A DNA stretch of 46,573 bases from Cupriavidus campinensis (GTDB taxonomy: Bacteria > Pseudomonadota > Gammaproteobacteria > Burkholderiales > Burkholderiaceae). The translations under genes were made by a program, and so were the position numbers. The notes under the pieces were generated by a model. That model was given only the letters and a program-made list of their open reading frames with translations. It was not told the origin of the DNA and did no database searches. Location of the stretch: contig NZ_CAJPVH010000045.1 in the NCBI RefSeq assembly GCF_905397395.1, positions 1 through 46,573 of the forward strand, read 5' to 3'. Of this stretch, positions 26,706 through 34,145 are shown in pieces. The first letter of the stretch is position 1, and every line of letters begins with the position of its first letter.

Positions 26706-28347
26706 CTCTCCCTCCCCCGCGCGTTCGCGGCAGGTCCGCGCCTCGAACCCGAGCCTGCGTGTCCACCTGCTGCGCGCGCTGGCCACGCCGCTGTTCGCGC
26801 TGGTGCTGGTCAGTGGCTCGCTCTCCTACTGGCTCGCGGCGCACTACACCACCCAGGTCTTCGACCGCGCGCTCTACGGCGTGGCGAACAATATCGCCCA
26901 GCAGATCCGCATCGCCGGGCCGCGCCTGGATCAAGATATTCCGACGATCGCCCAGACGCTGGTCGAGGCCGAAGGCTCCGACCGCATCTACTGGCGCATC
27001 CACGGCCCGGACGGGCTGATCGGCGGCATGGACACCTGGCTCGGCTACGGCACGGGCCAGACCACGCTCCACGACGCGCGCCTGTTCTACGCGTGGTTCA
27101 GCGGCCGCCAGGTACGCGCCGTGCGGCTGCCGGTAACGCTGCCGAGCCCCGCCTCGGACGAGTTCGGCACAAGTAGCGAGGGCGCGCTGTCGCGCGGGCC
27201 CATCGTGGTGGAAGTCGCCGAATTGCTAGACCGCCGGGAGACGGCGGCGAACGAGATCCTGCTGTCGGTGTCGGTGCCGCTGATCCTGCTGCTGCTGGTA
27301 GGCAGCCTGATCCTGTCGCACGTGCTCAAGGAGGAACTGGTGCCGCTCCAGATCCTGACCGACAAGCTCAACCGCCAGACCGCGCGCTCGCTGGCCGCGC
27401 TGGACGAGACCCAGGTGCCGGCCGAGGTCGAACCGCTGATCCGCGGCCTGAATGCACTGCTGGCGCGCCTGCGCGATGCGCTGGACGCCCAGCGCAAGTT
27501 CATCGCCGATGCCGCGCACCAGCTGCGCACGCCGCTGACCGCCGTGAAGCTCCATGCGGACCGCGCGCTCGATGCCGATTCCCCCGACGTGGCCCGCCAC
27601 GCGCTGCGCGAGGTGCAGACCGCCGCCGACCGCGCGGTGCGGCTGTCGAACCAGTTGCTGTCGCTGGCCCGGGCGGAGCCGGGGCTGTCGCTGGAGCGGC
27701 TGGGCCCGGTCGAACATTTCGATCTGGCCGAACTGGCCTTCGAGATTGGCGCGGAATGGGTGCCGCAGGCGCTGGCCCGGCGCGTGGACCTGGGCTTCGA
27801 GATCCTGCCCGGCCCCACCTTCACCGGCAGCGCGCCGGCCACGGTGCGCGGCAACCGGCTGCTGATGCGCGAGGCGCTCTCCAACCTGATCGACAATGCG
27901 GTGAAATACGTGCCGGCTGGCGGACGCATCACGGTGCGCGCGGGCGGCGAGACCATGGGCCATCGCGGCATGGCCGTGGTGATGGTGGAAGACAACGGCC
28001 CCGGCATTGCGCCGGCGCGGCGCGAGGAGGTCTTCAAGCGCTTCTTCCGGGGCGATCACACGCCTGGCGCCCAGGCGGTGCAGCAGGCTGTGCCGAGCGG
28101 CGCGGGCCTGGGGCTGGCCATCGTGCATGAGATTGTCTCGCTGCACCAGGGCACCATCCGCATCGAGGATGTGCCCGCGCCCTCCCCGACGCCGGCGCCG
28201 TCGTCCGCCCTGTCAGCCGTGGCGGCTGGCCACGGGGATCACGAGGAACGGCGCGACGCGCCGGGCGCCGAGCCGGCCCCCCGGCGCGCGTCGATGCGGT
28301 TTGTGATCCGCATCCCCTGCGAAGCGCCCGGCACGCCTGCCGGCTGA
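26692..28347 (+). CDS. Sensor histidine kinase, TctE-like
   Basis: About 551 residues from GTG 26692, the only in-frame start close to the first membrane segment. Order: TM1 (about 29-50), a periplasmic 2CSK_N-type sensor domain (TTQVFDRALYGVANNIAQ, WRIHGPDGLIGG), TM2 (about 189-208), HAMP-like linker, HisKA with His276 in AAHQLRTPLTAVKLH, and a HATPase domain with NLIDNAVKY, DNGPGIAP and GAGLGLAIV. The 2CSK_N domain is typical of TctE, which controls tricarboxylate uptake. A roughly 60-residue Pro/Ala-rich insertion with charged residues sits before the last strand (MRFVIRIP), which is unusual. A tctCBA operon lies 13 kb away, but a link is only inferred. Confidence 0.9.
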   Translation: MADTDSPSPARSRQVRASNPSLRVHLLRALATPLFALVLVSGSLSYWLAAHYTTQVFDRALYGVANNIAQQIRIAGPRLDQDIPTIAQTLVEAEGSDRIYWRIHGPDGLIGGMDTWLGYGTGQTTLHDARLFYAWFSGRQVRAVRLPVTLPSPASDEFGTSSEGALSRGPIVVEVAELLDRRETAANEILLSVSVPLILLLLVGSLILSHVLKEELVPLQILTDKLNRQTARSLAALDETQVPAEVEPLIRGLNALLARLRDALDAQRKFIADAAHQLRTPLTAVKLHADRALDADSPDVARHALREVQTAADRAVRLSNQLLSLARAEPGLSLERLGPVEHFDLAELAFEIGAEWVPQALARRVDLGFEILPGPTFTGSAPATVRGNRLLMREALSNLIDNAVKYVPAGGRITVRAGGETMGHRGMAVVMVEDNGPGIAPARREEVFKRFFRGDHTPGAQAVQQAVPSGAGLGLAIVHEIVSLHQGTIRIEDVPAPSPTPAPSSALSAVAAGHGDHEERRDAPGAEPAPRRASMRFVIRIPCEAPGTPAG

Positions 28348-28360
28348 TTTTCCCGACTGC

Positions 28361-28858
28361 TTACTTGCGTTCCTTGGGTGCCAGCATGGTGCCCCGGCAC
28401 TTCGGGCTGCCGCAGCGGCACTCGTATTCCTTCTTCAGCTTCTTGGTATAGCGCGCGTCTATCACCAGACCATAGTCATAGAACAGTTCTTCGCCCTGGG
28501 CGATATCGCGCAGCGCGTGGATGAACACACGGCCCTTCTTCTCGCGCGCCTCGCAGTTCGGCTCGCAGGCGTGGTTGATCCAGCGCGCGCGGTTGCCGCC
28601 GAACTTGGCGTCGATCACGTCGCCATCGTCCAGGCTGAAGTAGAAGGTGTGATTCGGGTCGGCCGGATCGTGCGGATGGCGCTTGAGCGCCTCTTTCCAC
28701 GAGATGTGCTCGCCCTTGTACTCGATCACGCGCTCGCCCTCGGCGATGTTGCCGATCGCGTATACGCCCTTGCCGTGCACGCCTGACTGGCGCACCTCGA
28801 TGCGGTCACTGGCGCTCTTCTTCTTGCCCGCCTTCTTTGCCTTGCCTTGTTCCGACAT
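28361..28858 (-). CDS. SET-domain protein-lysine methyltransferase
   Basis: A 165-residue single SET domain. It has GVHGKGVYAIGNIAEGERVI, the cofactor and knot motif NHACEPNCEA, ELFYDYG with the catalytic Tyr, and a post-SET cysteine cluster CRCGSPKCRG that should bind zinc together with the Cys of NHAC. The N-terminal tail is Lys-rich (KAKKAGKKK). Targets of bacterial SET proteins are largely unknown; a basic chromosomal protein is possible, and an HU gene lies 840 bp away on the other strand. It is convergent with the sensor kinase gene, 13 bp apart. Confidence 0.9.
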   Translation of the reverse strand: MSEQGKAKKAGKKKSASDRIEVRQSGVHGKGVYAIGNIAEGERVIEYKGEHISWKEALKRHPHDPADPNHTFYFSLDDGDVIDAKFGGNRARWINHACEPNCEAREKKGRVFIHALRDIAQGEELFYDYGLVIDARYTKKLKKEYECRCGSPKCRGTMLAPKERK

Positions 28859-28972
28859 GTCGCTGTTTCCCCGTCAAACCGATGACTGCCGGCCCACCCG
28901 GCGCGCCCCGGATGATACCTGCCAACCATGTCGGCGCGACACCCCTTTTCGCCCCCGGTATACCGCCGCCCA

Positions 28973-29003
28973 TGTGGATAAACCGGCCAAAATCTGTGGA
29001 TAA
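28973..29003 (-). promoter_or_regulatory. Two perfect DnaA boxes, same orientation
   Basis: TGTGGATAA at 28973-28981 and again at 28995-29003, the reverse complement of the strong DnaA box TTATCCACA. They are 22 bp apart, about two helical turns, so two DnaA molecules could bind on one face. Confidence 0.75.
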
Positions 29004-29128
29004 GCGCGCGGGTTTGGTGTGGGCGGCAAGGGGGTGACATGGGGATGGCGCAGGAACAAGTCGACGAGGTATACGTCCCGCCCTCCTCCGGATGGTTGAG
29101 TCATCCACGCCGGCCAACACCCGCTCCC

Positions 29129-29252
29129 TGTGCTTTCGGTATACGTAAACATCTGATCCGATTGATGTATACGCGGTTATCCACAGAAACGGGCGCCCTC
29201 TATTGACTACTACTATTCGTATACATAAAAGAAAGATGTAAACCGAAAGCAC
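29129..29252. repeat. Imperfect inverted repeat enclosing a DnaA box and GTATAC sites
   Basis: GTGCTTTCGGT at 29129-29139 is matched in inverse by ACCGAAAGCAC at 29242-29252. Inside these, ACATCT (29148-29153) pairs with AGATGT (29234-29239). The left arm carries the extra bases of a GTATAC site that the right arm lacks. The enclosed 80 bp hold a DnaA box, two GTATAC sites and the most AT-rich part of the region. Confidence 0.6.
29177..29185 (+). promoter_or_regulatory. Perfect DnaA box
   Basis: TTATCCACA, opposite in orientation to the pair at 28973-29003, five bases after the GTATAC at 29167-29172. Confidence 0.7.
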
Positions 29253-29700
29253 GAGAGCTGGCAGCGCAGCGAGGTATACGTCCGACACCCTCCGACTTTT
29301 GGAGGAAGGCCGTTTTGGACGTCGATGAAAATTTGAGCAGCGCTCATTTTTCCCCGTATACCGGCAGACAGCGCGGCAGGCAGCGGCACGCGGACGCCCT
29401 GGAAGCCCCTCAGGCGCTTTTGGCCGCGTATACATCCCCGGCCCCCTGCGCGACGCGTATACGCCTCTGAGGGGCTCTCAGCGCTTCCAGACCCCTACGG
29501 CGTGATGCGTATACCGCTTCCAGACCGCCCTGGCGCGCCCTCTTGCCAAGGCCTGGCATTGGCTGACGTAACAATCTGTTCCCGGTGCGCCTTCCCCGAC
29601 ACGGTATGATGTGGCCCGCGGCGTCTTTGCCGGTGCGGGTTCCAGCGGAGCCGGCGCGGCCAGGACGTCAGTGTTTTTTCAACTCGAGACGGAGTGAAGC

Positions 29701-29979
29701 ATGACGAAAACCGAACTGATCGACGCGATTGCAGCTGGCGTGGACGGTCTGACCAAGGCCAAGGCGGAACAGGCACTCAACGTGACGCTCACCGCGATCA
29801 TGGATGCCGTGGCCAAGGGCGATACCCTGAGCCTGATCGGCTTTGGCACCTTCAGCCAGGGCGAGCGTGGCGAGCGCATGGCGCGCAACCCGCGTACTGG
29901 CGAAGAAATCAAGGTGGAAGCTGCCAAGACCGTGAAGTTCAAGGCGGGCCAGAAGTTCAAGGACGCCGTCAACCAGTGA
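29701..29979 (+). CDS. hupB: HU-family DNA-binding protein
   Basis: A 92-residue histone-like protein of normal HU length. MTKTELIDAIAAGVDGLTKA starts the dimerisation helices; the DNA-binding arm includes GERGERMARNPRTGEEIKV, with the conserved RNPxTG and its Pro intercalating residue; the C-terminus is AGQKFKDAVN. GGAG lies just upstream of the ATG. It compacts and bends DNA and assists DnaA-driven opening, relevant given the DnaA boxes on both sides. It is one of probably several HU paralogues in the genome, so the symbol is tentative. Confidence 0.93.
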   Translation: MTKTELIDAIAAGVDGLTKAKAEQALNVTLTAIMDAVAKGDTLSLIGFGTFSQGERGERMARNPRTGEEIKVEAAKTVKFKAGQKFKDAVNQ

Positions 29980-30074
29980 TGCTTGCGGGCCGATGAATCA
30001 GCCCGGTTTGCAAGACCCCGCCGTGCCGCCACCGGACGCCGTCTCCGGCGCAGGTGCGCGCCAGGCGGGGGACG

Positions 30075-30083
30075 TTATCCACA
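30075..30083 (+). promoter_or_regulatory. Perfect DnaA box downstream of hup
   Basis: TTATCCACA lies in the stretch 29980-30220, which I regard as probably non-coding. It is the fourth perfect box within 1.1 kb. Confidence 0.55.
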
Positions 30084-30220
30084 ACCGTATTCCCGCCTCC
30101 GTGCGCGGCAAACCGCACAGCCGCAACGCGCCGTCTGACGGCGGCCGCAATGCTCCTCGAAATGGCGTCCGGACGTGGCCAGCACTAGGATCCTCGGGCG
30201 CCGCCCTCCGTGGCCCCGCC

Positions 30221-31201
30221 ATGCCGTCCAGCCCGCTCGCACCCAGATTTCCACAGCGTTATACACAGCGCTTTCCACACAAGGCTCCACAGCTTTCTCC
30301 ACAGGCACTGACTCGGCGTTTTCTGCGTGCGGTGACACTTGCCGCGGTGGCCGTGCTATGGGGTTGCAGCGCCGCGCCGCCGCGCACGGCGCGTCCGCAG
30401 GCCGTGCCGTTGCCCGACCTCGAGCGCGTGATCACCACGCCCGGCGCCACGCCGCGCGAGCGCATTGTCGAGATCGCCATGCAGGAGTGGCGCAAGTGGG
30501 GCAGCCAGACCATGCGCATTGGCCGTGACGATGCCGCCTGCGTGACGCACAGTCCCCTGCCCGCACCGGTGGCCGCCCAGCCGTTTACGCCCATCGCCCC
30601 GGAAGGCGCCCAGTCGGCGGACGATGAAACGGACGAGAACGGGCATGCAACCGATTGCATACGCTTTCCCGATGGCACCGGCCTGGAAGCCACCGCGCAA
30701 GGCTGCCGGATGGCCCAACGCTACTGGGCCATCGTGGGCGAGGCGCCCGATTGCCGCCAGGTGACGCAAGGCGCGTGGGCGTGGTCGGCCGTGTTCATTT
30801 CCTGGGTGATGCGCAAGGCCGGGCTCAACAACGACCAGTTCCTGACCGGTCAGTCCCATGCGATGTATGTGGTGGATGCGCGGGACGGCAAGCTGCCGCG
30901 CCCAGCCTTCCATATCGAGCCGATGCCGGCGCTGCCGCGCCCCGGCGATGTCATCTGCGCGCCGCGCGGGCGTGACAAGTACCTCGAGAATCTGTCCGAG
31001 ATCGGCTTCGGCACCACGCCGATGCATTGCGATATCGTCGTGGCCGTGGACCCCGCCGCGCGCGTGGTGCGGGCTATCGGCGGCAATGTGCAGCAGTCGG
31101 TGACCATGAGCGAGATCGACCTCAACGATGCCGGCCAGCTCGACGCCTTCACCAACTCCCACATGCCGTGGCTGCTGGTGATGCGGAACGATTTGCAGTG
31201 A
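30221..31201 (+). CDS. DUF2272-domain lipoprotein
   Basis: About 326 residues from ATG 30221. A lipoprotein signal (RRFLRAVTLAAVAVLWGC) places the lipidated Cys at about residue 47, so the n-region is unusually long; the true start could be later at a non-ATG codon, or at ATG 29993. The mature part has the DUF2272 pattern: AWSAVFISWVMRKAGL with a likely catalytic-type residue set, GQSHAMYVVDA, RPGDVICAPR and MHCDIVV. The Cys/His arrangement is reminiscent of NlpC/P60 or CHAP hydrolases, but the function is not established. The first 25 residues coincide with the 12-bp repeat. No clear Shine-Dalgarno is visible for any start. Confidence 0.75.
   Translation: MPSSPLAPRFPQRYTQRFPHKAPQLSPQALTRRFLRAVTLAAVAVLWGCSAAPPRTARPQAVPLPDLERVITTPGATPRERIVEIAMQEWRKWGSQTMRIGRDDAACVTHSPLPAPVAAQPFTPIAPEGAQSADDETDENGHATDCIRFPDGTGLEATAQGCRMAQRYWAIVGEAPDCRQVTQGAWAWSAVFISWVMRKAGLNNDQFLTGQSHAMYVVDARDGKLPRPAFHIEPMPALPRPGDVICAPRGRDKYLENLSEIGFGTTPMHCDIVVAVDPAARVVRAIGGNVQQSVTMSEIDLNDAGQLDAFTNSHMPWLLVMRNDLQ
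30248..30307 (+). repeat. Five 12-bp units resembling weak DnaA boxes
   Basis: Five consecutive 12-mers share CCACA or ACACA at the same phase: TTTCCACAGCGT, TATACACAGCGC, TTTCCACACAAG, GCTCCACAGCTT, TCTCCACAGGCA. The CCACA cores begin at 30251, 30275, 30287 and 30299, with ACACA at 30263. TTATACACA (30259-30267) fits the relaxed DnaA consensus. If translated, the run gives a tetrapeptide repeat ending in Pro-Gln. Confidence 0.65.
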
Positions 31202-31372
31202 TGGGACGAATCACGCGGATAAAATTCCACGTAGATTCATCTGTCCTATGAATGATTAGGCCATCGGCCCCCATTCCAAACCCACGGTTCATTCACACCA
31301 TCGCTGCCACGCGTTGATCGGCAGGCGCCGACGCGGAACACTGCGCGGTCCCTCTTTATCCCGCCTGCCGCG

Positions 31373-32221
31373 ATGCGCCGCCTGCCTCCCAGCCCTCTGC
31401 CGTCCCTGCCCACCCTCGCCCGCCGGCTGGTGGCCGAAGGGATCGGCACGGCCTTGCTGGTCGCCATCGTGGTCGGCTCCGGCATCCGCGCGGAACGGCT
31501 GGCCGATGGCGATACCGCGTTGGCGCTGCTCTGCAACGCGCTGGCCACCGGCGCGGGTCTGCTGGCGCTGCTGGTTTCGTTTGGATCGATCTCTGGCGGG
31601 CACCTGAACCCGGTGGCCAGCCTGTCCGCCTGGCTGCAAGGCCGCCTGACGGCGCGCGAGGCGCTGCCCTATGGCATGGCGCAAAGCACCGGCGCCGTGG
31701 CCGGCGCGATGGCGGCCCATGCGATGTTCGGCTTGCCCGTGCTGGAGATGTCCACGCAGGTGCGTACCGGCGGAGGAATGTGGTGGAGCGAGTGCCTGGC
31801 CACTTTCGGCCTGGTCGGACTGGCAATGGCCACCGCGCGTACCCGGCCCGCCAGCGTGCCGTTTGTCGTGGCCGGCTATATCACGGCGGGATACTGGTTC
31901 ACGTCCTCGACGTCATTCGCCAATCCGGCGCTGACGCTGGCGTGTGCGCTGACCGATACGTTCACAGGAATTCGTCCGGGCGATGTGCCGGCTTTCGTGC
32001 TGGCGCAAATCGGCGGCGCGCTGGTCGCCACCCGGCTGTTCCAGTGGCTGTGCCCGGCTGAGTATCCGGCAGAGTGTCCGGTCGAGGGCCTGTTACCAGC
32101 GGCGGTTGAGCTGCACGCCGAAGATCGAGCCGCTGGTCTGCGTGGCCCAGGCTTCGGCGGGCGTGGCGAACGTGATGCCATCGACGTCGCTGGCGCGGCT
32201 GTAGGTGTAGAACGCGCGTAG
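31373..32221 (+). CDS. MIP-family aquaporin, AqpS-like
   Basis: A 282-residue membrane channel. The two half-helix motifs are NPV (79-81, in SGGHLNPV) and NPA (184-186, in SFANPALTL), so the first is degenerate. GTALLVAIVVGSGI, the first helix, and the overall pattern resemble AqpS-type channels linked to arsenic operons, although no ars gene is near. The channel fold ends at about residue 228 (RLFQWLC). The last 50 or so residues are hydrophilic and read antisense to the end of the porin gene, overlapping it by 129 bp tail to tail; the original stop has probably been lost. Water, glycerol or metalloid transport is possible. Confidence 0.85.
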   Translation: MRRLPPSPLPSLPTLARRLVAEGIGTALLVAIVVGSGIRAERLADGDTALALLCNALATGAGLLALLVSFGSISGGHLNPVASLSAWLQGRLTAREALPYGMAQSTGAVAGAMAAHAMFGLPVLEMSTQVRTGGGMWWSECLATFGLVGLAMATARTRPASVPFVVAGYITAGYWFTSSTSFANPALTLACALTDTFTGIRPGDVPAFVLAQIGGALVATRLFQWLCPAEYPAECPVEGLLPAAVELHAEDRAAGLRGPGFGGRGERDAIDVAGAAVGVERA

Positions 32222-33832
32222 GTTGGCGTTGCCGGTGGACTTGCCGAGCGTGAAGGTCGGCGCCACGGTCAGCGCGGTGCGCTGGCCACCCACGCCAAAC
32301 CCGGACGAGATCTGGTCGTGCGCGACCTCGAAGTTGAGCCGGAACTGGTCGTTGGCCACATAGGCCGGACGGAAGCGCGTGGCCGCCCATTGCAGCGTGC
32401 CAACCGGCGAGCGGTCCAGCTGCAGGCTCGATTCCACCGAGCCGCCGATGCCCGAGCGGCCCTTCCACTCCATCGATTCCGCCACGCGCACGCGCGAGAG
32501 CGATGCGCCCATGCCCGTGTAGCCGGTCATGGCCATCCGCGCCCCCTGTCCATACTGCACGCCCAGCCGGTTGGTGCCCATCAGCACGCCCTTCTGCTCG
32601 TGCATGGCCGAGGCCCACCAGGCGCTGCCGGTGTCCTCCATGGCCGAGAGCGGCTCCACGCGCGTGAAGCCCAACTGGATATTGCCCTTGTCATTGGTGT
32701 CGATCGGGGCGCTGCGCAGGCTGTGATAGCTGGGCAGATGGGCGCCGTTCAGATCGTTACGTGCGGTGTATTGATAACTGAGTCCGAAATCGCCCAGCTT
32801 GGCGTTATCCACCCCAAACCGCATCGAGGGCGAGTTGGGCGGCAGCAGGCCGGACGACATCAGGAACGGGTTGCTCTCGCGCCGGCCGGCCCAGACGCTG
32901 GCGCCATCGAGCACGGACACGCCCGAGAGGCCGGTGACGGCGGTATAGAACTGCGGCACCAGCGCGTAAGGGTCCACGGCGGCGGCGTTGCCGTTGACCG
33001 AGGTGGCGTTGGTGCCCTTGGCCTGCGCCACGAGCTGGACCTGGGTGCCGCCGCCGATGTCGGCCAGCGATTCGCGGATCTTCACCTCGCCGGTGCTGGT
33101 GCAGGCCAGCCCGCCCCCCAGCCCGACCGACGGCGTGCCGCCGCCGGGGCAGGCGCGCTGCGTACTGGCGCGGTCCTCGACCGCCGCGCGGCCGCTGTAG
33201 CCCATGCGCCATACCGTGTCGCCAGCGAGATCCTCGGCCGGCAACTGGGAGCGGAGCACCGGAGGCGCATCGGAAACCGTACCCGCTTCAGCGGTATCGA
33301 CTTGATCGCCGGCGTTCGTCCCATCGGCGGCAGTCGCGCGTGCCGGCTGGACCGCCTGCGCCGGGAATTCACCCAGCCGATGCGGGAACAGGACCAGCGG
33401 CGGTGGCGGGGGCGGCGGGGCGGCGGCGGATTCGGGCGGGCCGACGAAGTCGGGGTCCACGGTGTTCTCTGCCGTGACGGTTGCCGGGGCGTCGGCGGGT
33501 GCCGAATTCGCCTCATTCGCCCCATTCGTCGGATCCGTCGCATTCGTCACATCGGCAGGCTTGCTCGCGCCCGGGGCGATGGTGGGCTGGATCAGGTCGT
33601 ACAGCGGGTCAGTCGCCGGCGCGGCAGCAGCCACGGGCGCAGCGGTAGGACCGCTCGCCGGGGCCGAATTCGACGCCGTGGCCGTCGACGGCACCGTGCT
33701 GGCCGATATTTGTGGCGGTGCCGCCACTTGATTGCCGGTCTGCGCGCAGGCAACCATGCCCCAGGCTGCCATGACGGCAAACGTGAGACGGCGGGAACGC
33801 AGGCGAGCGAATCGGGGTACAGGCAGCAGCAT
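32093..33832 (-). CDS. LamB/maltoporin-family outer-membrane porin with a long low-complexity N-terminus
   Basis: A 579-residue protein. It starts with a signal-peptide-like segment (RRLTFAVMAAWGMVACAQ). Residues about 35-190 are Ala/Pro/Thr-rich and contain seven consecutive prolines, with no fold recognisable. From about residue 200 the sequence resembles LamB: GYSGRAAVED, ADIGGGTQVQ, VWAGRRE and alternating beta strands up to a C-terminal GVQLNRRW, an aromatic end suited to outer-membrane insertion. LamB porins form trimeric 18-strand sugar channels. The disordered N-terminal region may span the periplasm or peptidoglycan. It is divergent from the TakP-like gene. Confidence 0.82.
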   Translation of the reverse strand: MLLPVPRFARLRSRRLTFAVMAAWGMVACAQTGNQVAAPPQISASTVPSTATASNSAPASGPTAAPVAAAAPATDPLYDLIQPTIAPGASKPADVTNATDPTNGANEANSAPADAPATVTAENTVDPDFVGPPESAAAPPPPPPPLVLFPHRLGEFPAQAVQPARATAADGTNAGDQVDTAEAGTVSDAPPVLRSQLPAEDLAGDTVWRMGYSGRAAVEDRASTQRACPGGGTPSVGLGGGLACTSTGEVKIRESLADIGGGTQVQLVAQAKGTNATSVNGNAAAVDPYALVPQFYTAVTGLSGVSVLDGASVWAGRRESNPFLMSSGLLPPNSPSMRFGVDNAKLGDFGLSYQYTARNDLNGAHLPSYHSLRSAPIDTNDKGNIQLGFTRVEPLSAMEDTGSAWWASAMHEQKGVLMGTNRLGVQYGQGARMAMTGYTGMGASLSRVRVAESMEWKGRSGIGGSVESSLQLDRSPVGTLQWAATRFRPAYVANDQFRLNFEVAHDQISSGFGVGGQRTALTVAPTFTLGKSTGNANLRAFYTYSRASDVDGITFATPAEAWATQTSGSIFGVQLNRRW

Positions 33833-34145
33833 GGAGGCGGTGACGGCGCGCGGAGCGCCCGATGGGGGCTCCGTTTTTTAACAGGCGAACTTTTTGACCG
33901 CAAGACGGGTTACAAAATCCATCAAACCGTGCGGCATCTCACATTGCGAAAAGATCACCTCGCGCCACCGCGAGGCAGCGCGCCAGTCTCTCCGTAAACC
34001 GTTGCAGAAGTGCGAATCCCTAGCGAAAACCCGCAGTCTGGAGTGTGGTCGTGCGCAAAACGCCACCGCTATAATCGACCGGCTGTTTTGGACTTGTCCT
34101 ATGGGTGGGGCAGTCAACGCACATATATCTATAAGAGGAGATGTC
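33833..34145. other. Divergent intergenic region of 313 bp between the porin and takP-like genes
   Basis: No gene is visible. A perfect TATAAT at 34070-34075 lies 71 bp before the takP-like start; the matching -35 (about GTGGTCG, 34045-34051) is poor. The half nearest the porin is more AT-rich (about 33870-33960) and should hold the porin promoter. Confidence 0.5.

Larger units (their letters stand above)
28958..29514. repeat. Dispersed array of ten GTATAC palindromes
   Basis: GTATAC occurs at 28958, 29069, 29139, 29167, 29219, 29274, 29356, 29428, 29457 and 29509. One more lies at 28760 inside the SET gene. Spacings run from 28 to 111 bp. Flanks are mostly G/C, and two copies share GAGGTATACGTCC. 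In DNA this GC-rich far less than one copy would be expected by chance in 560 bp. The layout suggests a set of binding sites for an unidentified protein. Confidence 0.85.
28859..29700. other. Large non-coding region of 842 bp between the SET gene and hup
   Basis: No frame here looks like protein. It contains ten GTATAC palindromes, three perfect DnaA boxes, an imperfect long inverted repeat (29129-29252), an AT-rich stretch (about 29200-29245), and a second inverted repeat of AGCCCCTCAGGCG (29404-29416) with CGCCTCTGAGGGGCT (29463-29477). The last 120 bp before hup should hold its promoter; TATGAT at 29605-29610 is a possible -10 without a good -35. Confidence 0.7.

Noticed and set aside
29331..29351. 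Small hairpin TGAGC-AGC-GCTCA followed by five T as a terminator
   Set aside because: The stem is only 5 bp and there is no gene upstream on the plus strand to terminate, so I did not list it.
28958..29514. CRISPR array or plasmid iterons
   Set aside because: The GTATAC sites are short, irregularly spaced and not embedded in longer identical repeats; no cas, rep or par gene is present.
29993..30220. Longer N-terminus of the DUF2272 protein from ATG 29993
   Set aside because: It would put over 120 residues before the lipobox, the segment lacks coding character, and the ATG sits in a hairpin-like stretch just past hup. It cannot be fully excluded.
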